The notes under the pieces were generated by a model. It was not told the DNA's origin. It worked only from the letters and a program-made list of their open reading frames with translations, and ran no database searches. Below are positions 1-10,700 of a stretch of DNA of 64,000 nt, one piece after another (position 1 is the stretch's first letter; the number at the start of each line of letters is the position of its first letter). Made by a program: the position numbers and the translations under genes. Origin of the DNA: Hypericum androsaemum (lineage: Eukaryota > Streptophyta > Magnoliopsida > Malpighiales > Hypericaceae); the NCBI GenBank assembly GCA_963995505.1, contig OZ023183.1, positions 14,566,671-14,630,670 of the forward strand, read 5' to 3'.

Positions 1-768
1 TGTGGTAAGCAAGGCAGCAAGCCGGCTACATTTCCCACGGAGAAAAATCACCGATTTCAAGAAAATGAGGGGGCTGAGATAGAAGATCAAGGTCGATATC
101 AGAGGCTGATAGGGCGGCTTGTGTATTTGGTCGTGATACTGCCCGATCTAGCATTTATGTTTGGCGTACTAAGTTAGTTCGTGAGCTCGCCACGTCAGGA
201 GCACATGGTTGCAGCTGACCGTGTGGTCAAGTACCTGAAGGGAACGATCGGTCAAGGAATATTATCGAGGGCAGATGAAGGTACGAAGCTGATGGCATAC
301 TGTGATGCAGACTGAGGAGGCTATCCAAGTACGCGACGATCACGAGCGGGTTATTATCTGTCCTTCAGAGGCTCCCATGTATCTCGGCGCAGTAAGAAAT
401 AATCTGTAGTAGCGCGATCATTGGCGGAAGCAGAATATAGAGCGATGGCTACTTCGGTTAGTGAGGTTATTTGGATATGTTGGTTGCTCGACGAGCTAGG
501 CATGGCACAAAGGGGAGCAACGCCGTTGCATTGTGATAACCAAGCGGCCATACATATTGCGATGAACCCGGTGTTTCACGAACATACAAAATACGTGGAA
601 ATAGATTGTTATTTCGTGCGAGAAACTGTGCAGTCCAATGAAGTTGTGCCGAAGAAAATCGCAACGAAAAACCAGTTAGTATATATTTTTACCAAGGCAC
701 TAAGGAAGGAGAGATTTTGGCTTCTATTAGGCAAGCTGGGCGTCATCAACCTACACACTCCACCTTAA
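1..768 (+). pseudogene. Ty1/copia retrotransposon pol remnant (end of RT, RNase H)
   Basis: Reading the plus strand gives the tail of a copia reverse transcriptase followed by the RNase H-like domain. The last 115 codons (about 424-768) are open and contain the family's AEAEYRAM stretch, a CDNQAAIHIA block and a terminal segment before the polypurine tract. The frame upstream is broken by stops near 175, 315 and 402, so no working polymerase can be made. The left end lies outside the window. Immediately downstream come a purine-rich tract (about 769-778) and an LTR, the normal order for the 3' end of a copia element. The family assignment is firm; the lineage was not determined. Confidence 0.85.
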
Positions 769-990
769 GGGGGAGTCTTGAGATTGTTGAGATAAGGAAG
801 CCTCCACTAATTACGTGATTGCATGTATCTCAATAGGAAATCCTAGCAATATTAGGAATAGTATTTTTGTGAATAGGCAGGAGGGTATTGGGTCGTAAAA
901 CCCTAGATGCTTGTAATGTTGTATATAAACAGCTATCGACTAGTGAGAAAGCCATCGAGCTATTGAAACTTTTCAGTTTCTATGCAAAAA
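769..990 (+). mobile_element. Polypurine tract and 3' LTR of the copia remnant
   Basis: A purine run (AAGGGGGAGT, 769-778) follows the pol stop codon and primes plus-strand synthesis in LTR elements. The LTR then begins with TG (about 778 or 786). It holds a TATA-like stretch (TGTATATAAACAG, about 919-931) and ends near 985 before an A-rich run. No second LTR is in the window and the exact right end is uncertain. Confidence 0.6.
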
Positions 991-1889
991 AGAAGAAGAA
1001 AAATATATATTTTAATGTCAGGTAATTATATCGATTTACACACCACCAAAAATATGATTTAATAATGTCTCTTGATGAGAGAATCTTTCACCTCGTTCAA
1101 TAAAGAGAGTAGGGGAAATGTCGAAGCACGAGGAGTGGGATCTAGAGCACCAATTCGACTCACTTGTTAGTTTTGGACAATATGTAAGATAGTGATTGTT
1201 GTGTTTAATTAGAAGAGAGAGACTATTAACAACCTAAACTAATATAAACAAACTTAGGTAACCAAGAATAGTAGTGGGCAAGGCAACCACATGAACACAA
1301 CCCTCCTAACTAAGTCTCTCATGGGCTTATTACGCTCGTGGTGGGCCTAGGTAAACTAAGGCATGGCGCTTCATGGCTAAATACTTCACGCCACAAAGAA
1401 GGTATTAGGGGGGTCCCAGCGAAAGCGTCACTCACACCCAATGTTGGTGAGTTGTCAACGTCACCTAGGTGTCGAGACTACCACAACTTACCCTCCTAAA
1501 GCTCACTCATTAATGCATCACCCTTGGGCCAATTACACACTACCATTTCTGGCAAAGTCTATTTTCGTGGCTAAGTCTGTCGGGTAAATGTATAGTCTAG
1601 CGGTTAGGCTTTTCCATGCTCCCCTTCAAGGCTAAGTACTTCGAGTCACGCTACAATCGATTGGGAAGGACTCTAGGTCGTTACTAGTGCTACCCGTCCC
1701 TAGGTTCCAATGGAGGTCCATTACCCAACGCATTACGCCCTCTAACCGCTACACACTCTACATCCAAAAGCCCATTCAAGACCTAGGTCATTGGGTACAT
1801 TCAAGGGCACCCAACCAACACACAACTACTCACATATCCATAAACACAAACTCAATATTAATTAAGGCAAACTAGTGTCACAAGCATGA
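991..1889. other. Gene-free AT-rich/repeat-derived stretch
   Basis: No coding similarity was recognised. The stretch contains short open frames only and looks like decayed transposon-internal sequence lying between the copia LTR and the LTR-like block to its right. Confidence 0.4.
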
Positions 1890-2742
1890 AATTAAAGAGA
1901 GAGAGTTTATAAAAGCTCAATCAAGTCTTCAAGCATCCAAGCTCTTCCTCCTCCTTCAATGCCGTAGCTTGCTTCCTTTAGAGAGAATGGGAGAAGTGGA
2001 GATGTGGCTATCTAAGTGGCCTAACCAGAAAAATGTCTAGACAAGTTAAAATGGGGGCCAAAAGGGTTTATTTATAAGCCCCAAACAACACCTTAAAGAG
2101 CTAGGATGAGTACAAGGACGAAATGGTCATTTTTGGCCTTGTTGCGGATGCAATCTGCCTCGCGCTCGCCGTCCAGCGGAAATGGCGCCATCCGCTGCTC
2201 GCTCTGGTTTATGGACCGACAAAGATGCACGATTTTGGCTGTCTTCCGCTCTGAATTGGACTTTTGTCATGGAAGATAAAATGTAGATCTTCGTCTTAGC
2301 TTTCCAACGGTACCCCATATGACTTAATCCAATTCCGGAGAAAGAAGTTATGGATTTGTAAGTGCTGCATCCTCCGTCTGCCAGACGAACCCGCCGACCC
2401 GCGGGAAAATCTGCCGCCCGGTGGCATTCAAGGACTTTGGCAGCCCAAATTCGTCGCTCGGAGAGAATTCCCATTGCCCGGTGGCTTCCGGATCCTCGTT
2501 TTGGTCTCTCCATCTCGAGCTTTCGTCCGCGTCCGCTCCGGTTGGTCCCAAACTGCTCCAATTGGTCCCAAACCGCTCCAAATACCTCCAAAAGATCTAC
2601 ATCATAAGTGAGTCCATCCAAGACAACAAACCTATAAATAGGCAAAAAGACACAAAACTCAATGACTAAAGACACCAAAATGGGTCTAAATGACCCGAAA
2701 ATGACGTGGTAAAATGAGCGTTTCTTACGCTCATCATCTCTC
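1890..2742 (-). mobile_element. LTR-like sequence, probably Ty3/gypsy, minus strand
   Basis: On the minus strand the block opens with TGATGAGCGTAAGAAACGCT (from about 2741) and runs through a GC-rich stretch. It reaches a TATA-like motif (GCTTATAAATAAACCC, about 2060-2080) followed by a leader-like segment. The overall organisation resembles that of the block at 45960-47546, which also opens with TGATGA plus a nearby CGCTCAT. Both look like gypsy LTRs or solo LTRs. The long minus-strand open frame here (2127-2744) has no recognisable domain and is not called as a gene. Confidence 0.4.
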
Positions 2743-2830
2743 ATGTTTTAATAATTTTTTAATAAAAATATCCCTAATTATAATTAGAAAATGTTCTGGT
2801 TTTAATTGTCATAGGAAATATGAAAAAAAA

Positions 2831-3676
2831 GATAAATTATATTTGGACTCCGGTTGTTTGGTACAATAGACCATGGGGTCTATGTTGCATTTTGATTTGG
2901 TTACTCTTCTAATTTAGTTTTATTATATTATCGAGTCCCTCGCTGATGTTATCAATTGATTTTTAAGTAAATAATTCAAATATTCTTAAAAAATAATAAT
3001 AAATTAATTAAGGACCTTTCTCCCTCTCTCCCCTTCAATCTCTGAGACCACCATCGCCGGAGATCTGTTCTCCCTCTCTCCTCGCCAAACCATAGGAGGC
3101 TCCATAAGTGCCCGCAATCTCCGTAGCTTCAAATTTTTAGACTCGCCCTAGTTGACTCGCTGAGTCGTGTGCAACTATTTCGAACAGAGGTTCTGAGCGA
3201 CGGCGGAGAGCTCGTTCGGGAGAGGAATAACGCTTTTTTTTCGGGGGCGGTATGTGTTGGTTTAAGTGGGTAATTGATTTTGACTTCTGGGTATTGAATT
3301 TTGTTGGAGATAAAGTTGAATCTGGCTAGGGTTCTTTTGTTTAGATGCAAGCCGGAGAAGATGACCGGCAAAAGAGGATTTATTCGAAGCTTGGGGTTCA
3401 TTTGGTTGATTTTGGTTGTCGCCGAAAAAATGAACATAGGATCGTCGGAGATGATGACGAGAGTTAGTATTTGTCCGAAAAATGACCGGAAATTTTGGTT
3501 GATCGGAATAAGGGTATAAGAATTATTTCAAAATTAAAAAATATAGATTGATGACTTTAGCGAAAGACCCAAGATATAATAAAACCAAACTAGAAGGACA
3601 ACAAAATCAGAAAACAAACTACAAGGACCCTATCGTCTATTTCACCAAATACCATGGGTCCACATATAATTTACCC
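2831..3676. mobile_element. MULE-like element with long terminal inverted repeats (element G)
   Basis: The left arm (about 2831-2995) is repeated in inverted orientation at about 3525-3676. Both arms read, from the outside in, a GATAAATTATAT/GGTAAATTATAT start, a GGTTTTATTATAT-type core and a TAATTC-type end. Interior GC-rich sequence (3020-3500) is typical of non-autonomous Mutator-like elements, but no captured gene was recognised there. A clean 9-bp target duplication was not found: the flanks are A-rich and differ. Confidence 0.6.
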
Positions 3677-4010
3677 ATAACAAATTCTCCTAATATTTGA
3701 AAATGATTTTTTATATGTTTTTATTTTTAATATTTAATTAAATGATACTTAGCATTATTTTAAAAAAAATTGTTGAGATATCAACTAAAAAAATTCATGT
3801 CATTCGATTGAAAAAATTTTAAACACAACGTAATAGTGATATGAGCCAGTAAAATCAGGGGTATACTTTTACCAGAAGAAATATAAGAAATTATTGGTTA
3901 GTTGCCTCCCACTGTTGTTATTATATTCGACAAGGTTGGATTATTATTGACCACCCTGATGTAATGTAACTAAAAGATAATAGATATATAGGAATTGAGG
4001 TTACTTGAGA
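3677..4010. other. Intergenic, presumed SCL1 upstream region
   Basis: AT-rich sequence with no coding potential. It lies upstream of the transcribed leader of the GRAS gene; no convincing TATA box was fixed. Confidence 0.4.
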
Positions 4011-5223
4011 ATACCAATTCTCAATTCTGTCTAGGAAGCTGAGACCATCTCCGCCTCCTCCTTGCACTTGTTTTCTCATTTCTTCTCACAAGTAGGCTAT
4101 CTTCGACTTCTTCCTTTGTTTGTATATTATTGAACTGTTTTTTTTTTTTGTGGGTTTTGTTGCTCTTCTGCTTACCTGACCAGAGACAAGTCCAAGCTTG
4201 TTTCTTTGTTGCATTTAGATGCCCTAAAGATGGAGTCTTGGGTTTGGCTTACTGTTGCTAATATGGTCAACCCTGTAGTTGGTGCCCTTTCTTTCCTTGA
4301 ATTCAAAGTTGTGGTTCATCCCTGTGTCTGAATTTTGCAGGACTAGGGTGCTGTACTAAGTTTTGGGATGTTTTGAGGTCCATTTTCTTTCTTCTTCTTT
4401 ATGGATATGATCTTGGGTTGCTCCTGTTATGTTTTATAGGGTTTCAGTGTCTGTTCTATGAGAATTGTTAGGTTTCAGGGGATGTTGTAATGGTTTATTG
4501 CTAGAAGCATTAAGCAGTAGTTTGTTGAAATAGAGTGTTGATCTGTTCTTTAATGGAATTGGTTTCGAGTTTTCAACCATATATCAATCTTTTCCAAATC
4601 TGTGATTTATTTGTTGAACTAGCTGCAGCTGTTGTAGATGGCCGGGTAGGCCAACAGTGACGTTTATTTCACAGAAAAAGATTTTCTACCAGTACCTCTG
4701 GTGTCTGCCATATCCGATCGTGCTTTTGACTGGGATGATGTTTCTCTTTCTCTTGTTTGTGTCAAGTATTGAAGATGTTCTTGTAATGCTAACGATCATC
4801 TCTGTGTTCCAAGTCAGCGGGTTCGGGAATTGCTACTAGAGTATAGACAATGAATGTTCTCCTTGTTTCAGTCATAGAAAAAATTATGCATCTCTGTCAA
4901 CAGCATGTAGGATTCTGTTTTGATGGATGTTTATCAGTCGCATATGATCATCACGAGATCTTGTTTGTGGCTGTTCCTGATGTTGTGTGAATCTGAACTG
5001 TCTACTTGGGTCAATGCAGGAATCTTGCAAAGCACAAACTGGCAAAAATTGACTGATTTCAGGTACTTGTTACTGTTTATCTGGGAACAAAGTTCCGTGT
5101 ATCGTGTCCGAATCTCAGTTTCTTCTCTGATAAATTCTAAATGCTGCATTTCGTCAAATCCATGGAACTAAAACAGGGCACCTAATTGCTGTCATCGTTC
5201 TTTGAGGATAATTGGGGACAGCC
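4011..5223 (+). other. Probable 5' UTR and leader introns of the GRAS gene
   Basis: No coding exon was seen here, but splice-like signals suggest a spliced leader. A short exon at 5020-5062 is framed by TCAATGCAG on the left and GTACTTG on the right. A further acceptor (AAAACAG) at 5176 leads into the segment carrying the start codon. Pyrimidine-rich DNA around 4040-4160 could hold the first non-coding exon. This is inference from splice signals only. Confidence 0.35.
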
Positions 5224-6822
5224 ATGTCTTTGGTTAGGCAAGCAGAACTTTCTACTCCATATGGAACTCATAAGAACCAGGTCTTGCCTTCTCAAATGTA
5301 CTGCCTGAATAATCAGAGATGCATGTTCATGACCAAGTGTTGCGGCAGTCAGAGTTGCGAGAAGTATTTCCTTGTCTCTCCGACAGAAGAGCTTCTACGG
5401 CCACCCACTTCTGGCAATTCGGCAAGTTCAGTGTCTTCCATGATTCAAATCCCGGATCCAGGAAAACATGGGGAAGATGAAATGAGGCTAAAACTTCGAG
5501 AATTGGAGAGAACTCTCCTTGATGACAATGAATGTGACGAGGATGACCTGTTTGGAAATAGTCAAAGCATGGAACTCGATGTCGAGTGGTCTGATCAAAA
5601 CCAGAATATGTTACTCCATGACTCACCCAAGGAGACTTCATCTGCAGATTCTATCCTAAGTAGCATCAGCAGTAGTAAAGAAGTATCAGAAATCTCTCCG
5701 AAGGCTCCCAAGCGCTTGCTTTTCAACTGTGCTAGAATGATATCAGATGGAAACGTCGAGGAAGCAACAGCTTTGATAGATGAGCTTCGCAAAGTGGTAT
5801 CAATTCAAGGAGAACCTTCCCAACGTATTGCAGCTTACATGGTAGAAGGCCTTGCAGCTCGCATGGCATCCTCGGGAAGGTTCCTTTACAAAGCCTTGAC
5901 ATGTAAGGGGCCTCCTTCCCTCGATAGGCTTGCAGCAATGCAAATTCTCTTTGAGATTTGCCCTTGCTTCAGGTTTGGCTTTATGGCAGCAAACGGTGCG
6001 ATTCTCGAGGCATGTAAAGGTGAGAAGAGAGTGCACATAATTGATTTTGACATAAATCAAGGGAGTCAATACATAACCCTGATACAGACGCTTGCCAATC
6101 AACCGGGTAAGCCACCGCACTTGAAACTAACGGGGGTGGATGACCCGGAATCAGTTCAGCGTCCCCTTGGAGGCCTAAACCTCATCGGCCAGAGGCTTGA
6201 AAAGCTAGCGGAATCCCTTAACTTGCCATTTCAATTCCGAGCAGTACCCTCCAAGAGTTCGCTTGTTAATCCCGCGATGCTGGGCTGCAAACCAGGAGAA
6301 GCACTGTGTGTGAATTTTGCTTTCCAACTCCACCACATGCCTGATGAGAGTGTCTCAACAGTTAACGAGCGTGATCAGCTTCTCCGAATGGTTAGGAACC
6401 TGAAGCCAAAGCTTGTAACTCTTGTTGAACAGGATGTGAACACTAATACTGCCCCTTTCCTCCCGAGGTTCGGTGAAGCCTACGACTACTATTCTGCTGT
6501 TTTCGAATCCCTGGACGCAACCCTCTTGAGGGACAGCCAGGACAGGATGAATGTCGAGAGGCATTGCCTGGCACGAGACATAGTCAATATAATAGCTTGC
6601 GAAGGAGAGGAAAGAATAGAGCGGTACGAAGTTGCAGGGAAATGGAGAGCAAGGATGATGATGGCTGGCTTTACTCCGTCTGCAATGAGCCGCGACGTGG
6701 TTGATATGATACAAGAGCTCATCCAGCAGTACTCGGATAGGTACATGTTGAAAGAGGACACAGGCGGACTTCATTTTGGATGGTTAGACAAAAGCTTGAT
6801 TTACACATCCGCGTGGAGTTGA
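5224..6822 (+). CDS. SCL1: GRAS-family transcriptional regulator, SCL1 type (PAT1 branch)
   Basis: Single coding exon, 532 residues. I chose the ATG at 5224 because the protein then begins MSLVRQAE, as in Arabidopsis SCL1; upstream in-frame codons offer only a TTG. The N-terminal third is variable and acidic. The GRAS domain starts near residue 160 (leucine-rich I). The VHIID block reads VHIIDFDINQGSQY from about residue 270. A PFYRE-like stretch (RFGEAYDYYSAVF) lies near residue 415, and the C terminus is the SAW block ending in SAWS. GRAS proteins act in the nucleus as regulators or co-regulators; the PAT1 branch is linked to light and stress signalling in the family at large. The domain is complete with no break. 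The gene is transcribed toward the convergent nuclease gene. SCL1 orthology is inferred from the N terminus and full-length likeness. Confidence 0.93.
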   Translation: MSLVRQAELSTPYGTHKNQVLPSQMYCLNNQRCMFMTKCCGSQSCEKYFLVSPTEELLRPPTSGNSASSVSSMIQIPDPGKHGEDEMRLKLRELERTLLDDNECDEDDLFGNSQSMELDVEWSDQNQNMLLHDSPKETSSADSILSSISSSKEVSEISPKAPKRLLFNCARMISDGNVEEATALIDELRKVVSIQGEPSQRIAAYMVEGLAARMASSGRFLYKALTCKGPPSLDRLAAMQILFEICPCFRFGFMAANGAILEACKGEKRVHIIDFDINQGSQYITLIQTLANQPGKPPHLKLTGVDDPESVQRPLGGLNLIGQRLEKLAESLNLPFQFRAVPSKSSLVNPAMLGCKPGEALCVNFAFQLHHMPDESVSTVNERDQLLRMVRNLKPKLVTLVEQDVNTNTAPFLPRFGEAYDYYSAVFESLDATLLRDSQDRMNVERHCLARDIVNIIACEGEERIERYEVAGKWRARMMMAGFTPSAMSRDVVDMIQELIQQYSDRYMLKEDTGGLHFGWLDKSLIYTSAWS

Positions 6823-7734
6823 GATACGCCATTGCGCTGCGCGACGGTTGGTGCTGCTGCAGAAGCCAATGGAAGCTACGAAGCCTGGCTACTACTTTGT
6901 ACCAGTTCTTGTTTAGAATGCAGCAGGTACTTGCTGATGTAAACCATAAATAAGTGCTTTGTCATGTAACCTGTTTGTGGCTCGGTGGAATATCTATCTG
7001 TAGGGGATTTGCTAACATCTGCCATTTCACTTTTTCTTCCTCCTCATTCCCTTCATTATGTCTAATTTCCTAAATATGTTTTGTCTTTATAGTTAGTTAT
7101 AACTTCCCATGGTCCCATTCCACCAAATTAGTCTTGGCCTATGCAAATATGATTCAATAAAAATTCCCAAAAAAACAACAAGTATATTGTTTATTACCAC
7201 CCAAAATCTGCATACTCATCGGGCCAACTATTTCAGGTTTGTTCATAGAAAATCCTCTGCATAACAAATAATCAAACTCTTTTACTACAAAATACGTAGC
7301 TAATTAACACACACTAAACATAATCTAAGAAATCCTATAACTAATAACAACTCAAACTAGACAAAGGTAAAAACAACAAAATTAAAAATTTACCACCTTT
7401 CTAAAGTGGAAAATTCCTCCTCTTGTATGATTCTTGGGCTACTTCTTTGTACTTCTAGAATTCCTCCTCGTTGCAACTTGTGTTCCGCATTAAAGTTGCA
7501 AGAGTATATGAATGTATTACAAAACCACCTTGGCATTCCGCTCCCAAGTTGCTGCATACAAGAAAGTAGCAGATCCTAACACTAAAAAGGAATTTGCTGA
7601 TCTAGAATTCGAAGCCAACGACGAACTGCTGATCCGACAGTGGGATCGAATTTTACATGGGTTATATATGGTTAGGAAGGAATATAAGAGAGGCAAAACA
7701 ACTTAATTTAACCGGTCATAAGAGAAAATGATGA
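6823..7734. other. SCL1 3' region and convergent intergenic spacer
   Basis: The first 200 bases or so should be the GRAS 3' UTR (a CATAAATAAG-type stretch near 6945 could serve polyadenylation). The rest is AT-rich. A 64-codon plus-strand open frame at 7512-7706 has an unusual composition for intergenic DNA (charged, no low complexity), but I recognise no family and do not call it a gene. Confidence 0.4.
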
Positions 7735-10700
7735 TCAGTGTTTTATCCCAACGAAGCACATAGCTACTTCAGCTTCAGCCTGAAGCTCTTCCAAGACTTG
7801 AACAATTTTCTGCCGGCATATCGCGGTTTCTTTATTCTCCTTCAGCATTCTTCTCACACTTTTAATGACAGAACGAACAGAAATAAGTACGCGAAAAAGC
7901 AGAGAACCAAGAACGTAAATCAAAAACAGAAATCCGGTCAGCAGAAACAGAAATATGCTGATCTCAGAGAGAATGGACCGGTACATAAAAAAGGAAAGAA
8001 TGTAAGAATTAATCGGTACACCGGTACATAAAAGAAGACATACCTGTGGACAGTTTCTATATCTCCATGCCCGGTGCATATTATCAGCAGAGAATTAGTA
8101 GGTAACTCTGAATAGAGGCAGCGGATCCTATCATCTATGCGAACTAGAATCTCCTTTAGATCAGCTGTTGTACTGCTTTTGATTCGCTTTTTATGAATAG
8201 ATTTCTTTTGACATGTGAGCAAGGATATCATTTCTGCAAGTCTCTGATTCAACTTGTCTTCGTTGCTTGCTTCTTTCTTTAAATAAGAATACAACTCGGA
8301 GAATTGGGCCCAAACAAATTCCACTTGATCATTTTTCACCTGAAACCATCTCAATGTCACTTAGTCTACTAATCGACACAGACGGAAGAGTATCAATTCC
8401 ATTCACCGAAAGTCCAAGTGCTTACCTCCTTCAAGGCCCTTGCAAGTGCTTTACTGTCGGATGCAACAGGAAAGGCATGGGAATTTCCAGAGGCATACCG
8501 CTTTACTATAGCTACATCATCGATAAAAGATGATGTTTTACCGCATTCAGTTAAAACCGAAAGAAGTTTTTTCCGTGTGAATGTTGGAGAAGTCCCAAAA
8601 TCAGGCCCTGCCAGCAGATGAGCGCCAATACAAGGATTTGTCAGAAAGGAGAAAAGGAAGAAAACGAGAGAAAAAAAACTAATTTCCTTGTAAGTCACTT
8701 GCCATTTTTTATCTTTAATAATGTAAGTTCCATAGCAGTCCGAGCATCTTCAATGCTGTCATGCCCAGCCCCTGACTGCTGTATCTCCTTAGAAAGGAAC
8801 TTCTTAGCAAGAACCCGAAGAGCAGATTTGTAAGAGCGTCCTCGTGGATGATGGTACAACAATGCAGTGTCAATCACCAAGTCATGAGAGACCTGTAATG
8901 CCAGCAGATCATTCTCCAACGAATGACCAACGAGGATGGTCTCTTTGTAAACCAGCTTCAGAAAATCTTCCTGAACACAGGATGGAAAGGTAGTTAATCA
9001 GAAATAATGCCTCGTAAGATTATATATCAGAAAACACAAAGATGTGGTGACCATCTGTGTTCCTATTTTGAATGAAGAGAAGAAGGGTGCATGAGAAACA
9101 AACCTGTACATCTTTCAGACTTGTACTTACTTCACTCAGCATTTCAGGTGTGATTCCACTAAACCTGAAATTAAGAGAAACTACCAAATCAAAAATCATA
9201 TCTGTAAGTCCATTGTGCAGGGAGTTTGTGCCCAAGAACCAGCTACTGTGGTTATTTAGTGCACAAAACAGTAAAGGTTTCCTCATCTTATTCTGGGTCA
9301 CAACTCACAACCATTCATCTTTCAAGCATTTCCTGACTAGTGGAGCAACAAAGGAATTCTTGGTCTAAACGCCTTTAGGCAATCCACAAGTAAGAAAAAA
9401 TAAAAGGTAAATTTCAATCTGATGAGATATTGGTCATTGATCAATCAGGGATCCTTTAAGCCACAGCAAACAATAAGAGTCAAAGATAGTTCTGTATGGT
9501 CAACTGAATGTAAGCACAAACAATATCAATACGTTTATATGTGGAAATGAACAAAATTCTGCCAGAAGTCCAAAAGGCATCTAAATAGCCAACCTGGTAT
9601 TGTAGTCAGTGATCTGATTTGTTGGTTTTACCAGCTTATCCATAATTACCTGGAACAGAATAAAAATAAAAATTAATCATTAATTTATAGTCCATGACGC
9701 TCAATCCAAGAACAGGGAGACACAGCAAGAATCACACAAAGACTGAAAGGAATAGACATTCAAGTAGGCAAACCTGCCCATCGATATCCACTATGGTCAC
9801 TCTGGTTAGCTCGAAGCCCATTTTTGTGATACACTACAAAGAAAGAGGACAGTTTAGCAAAACGTACGTAACAGGAGGCATTAACAGATAGAGCACTCAG
9901 AATACTGCCCTTGCTCGGGTTGGCTACTAGTTTCAAAATCTTTCTCTTCGATTGATTAGTAAAGTTATATTGTTCTCCTCTATTGAGAAGCCAAAATGTA
10001 CCAACCTAGTTGGAGGACTGCTGGTCAAGAAAAACTATTGGAAACTATCATTCACTCTTAAGTTTGTAGTCACACCCCGTTTCTCAATGATAATTACAAA
10101 ACTACCCTTGAGGGATAGGTAATGTAAAGGAGCGCTTATAGTGGGGTGTATTGGATAAATTAGGGGGTGGCAGTAACCAAATGATTTTCATCAGAAGCTC
10201 ATTGCCTTTTTGACTGTAAAGCTGCAGGTAGGATTTTGTAGTTGATTGGTACAACTACATTTTTCTCACCAAAGAGAACAAATAACTACACCTCACCCAA
10301 GAATCGATTCTTACCATTTCGCAATCAATCGCCAACATCTTATACTGAGAAGCCCCTGAAGGTGAAGGAATAGTAGAAAGAAATCCTGCATGGGTGGCAT
10401 TTGTAAAAGTTTTAGTACCATGTGTTTTTAAGGGATAGACATGGACATGATGAGGAAGTAAGGCAATCAACAGAAACACAATGTGGTTTTCCTCACCTTG
10501 TTGATCGAAACGATATCCATTGTCCTCTAGTTGTTTAGGTGTGAGAGTATAATATCTTAAAGGGAAAGGTAAATTTTTAAGTATTTCCCTTGATGATAAA
10601 CTTCCAATACCGTGGCTGTTTTCCTCTGCACGGAGAAGTCGTGATCATGAAGGTTACAACATCTAATATCAGCTCTGACAGTTAATTCATATGTCAAGCT

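Noticed and set aside
2127..2744. A 205-codon open frame on the minus strand
   Set aside because: It lies within an LTR-like block, has no recognisable domain and starts at the LTR edge; it is likely a chance open frame in GC-rich repeat DNA.
5327..6774. Several long minus-strand frames under the GRAS gene
   Set aside because: They are antisense shadows of a strongly coding exon; none resembles a known family.
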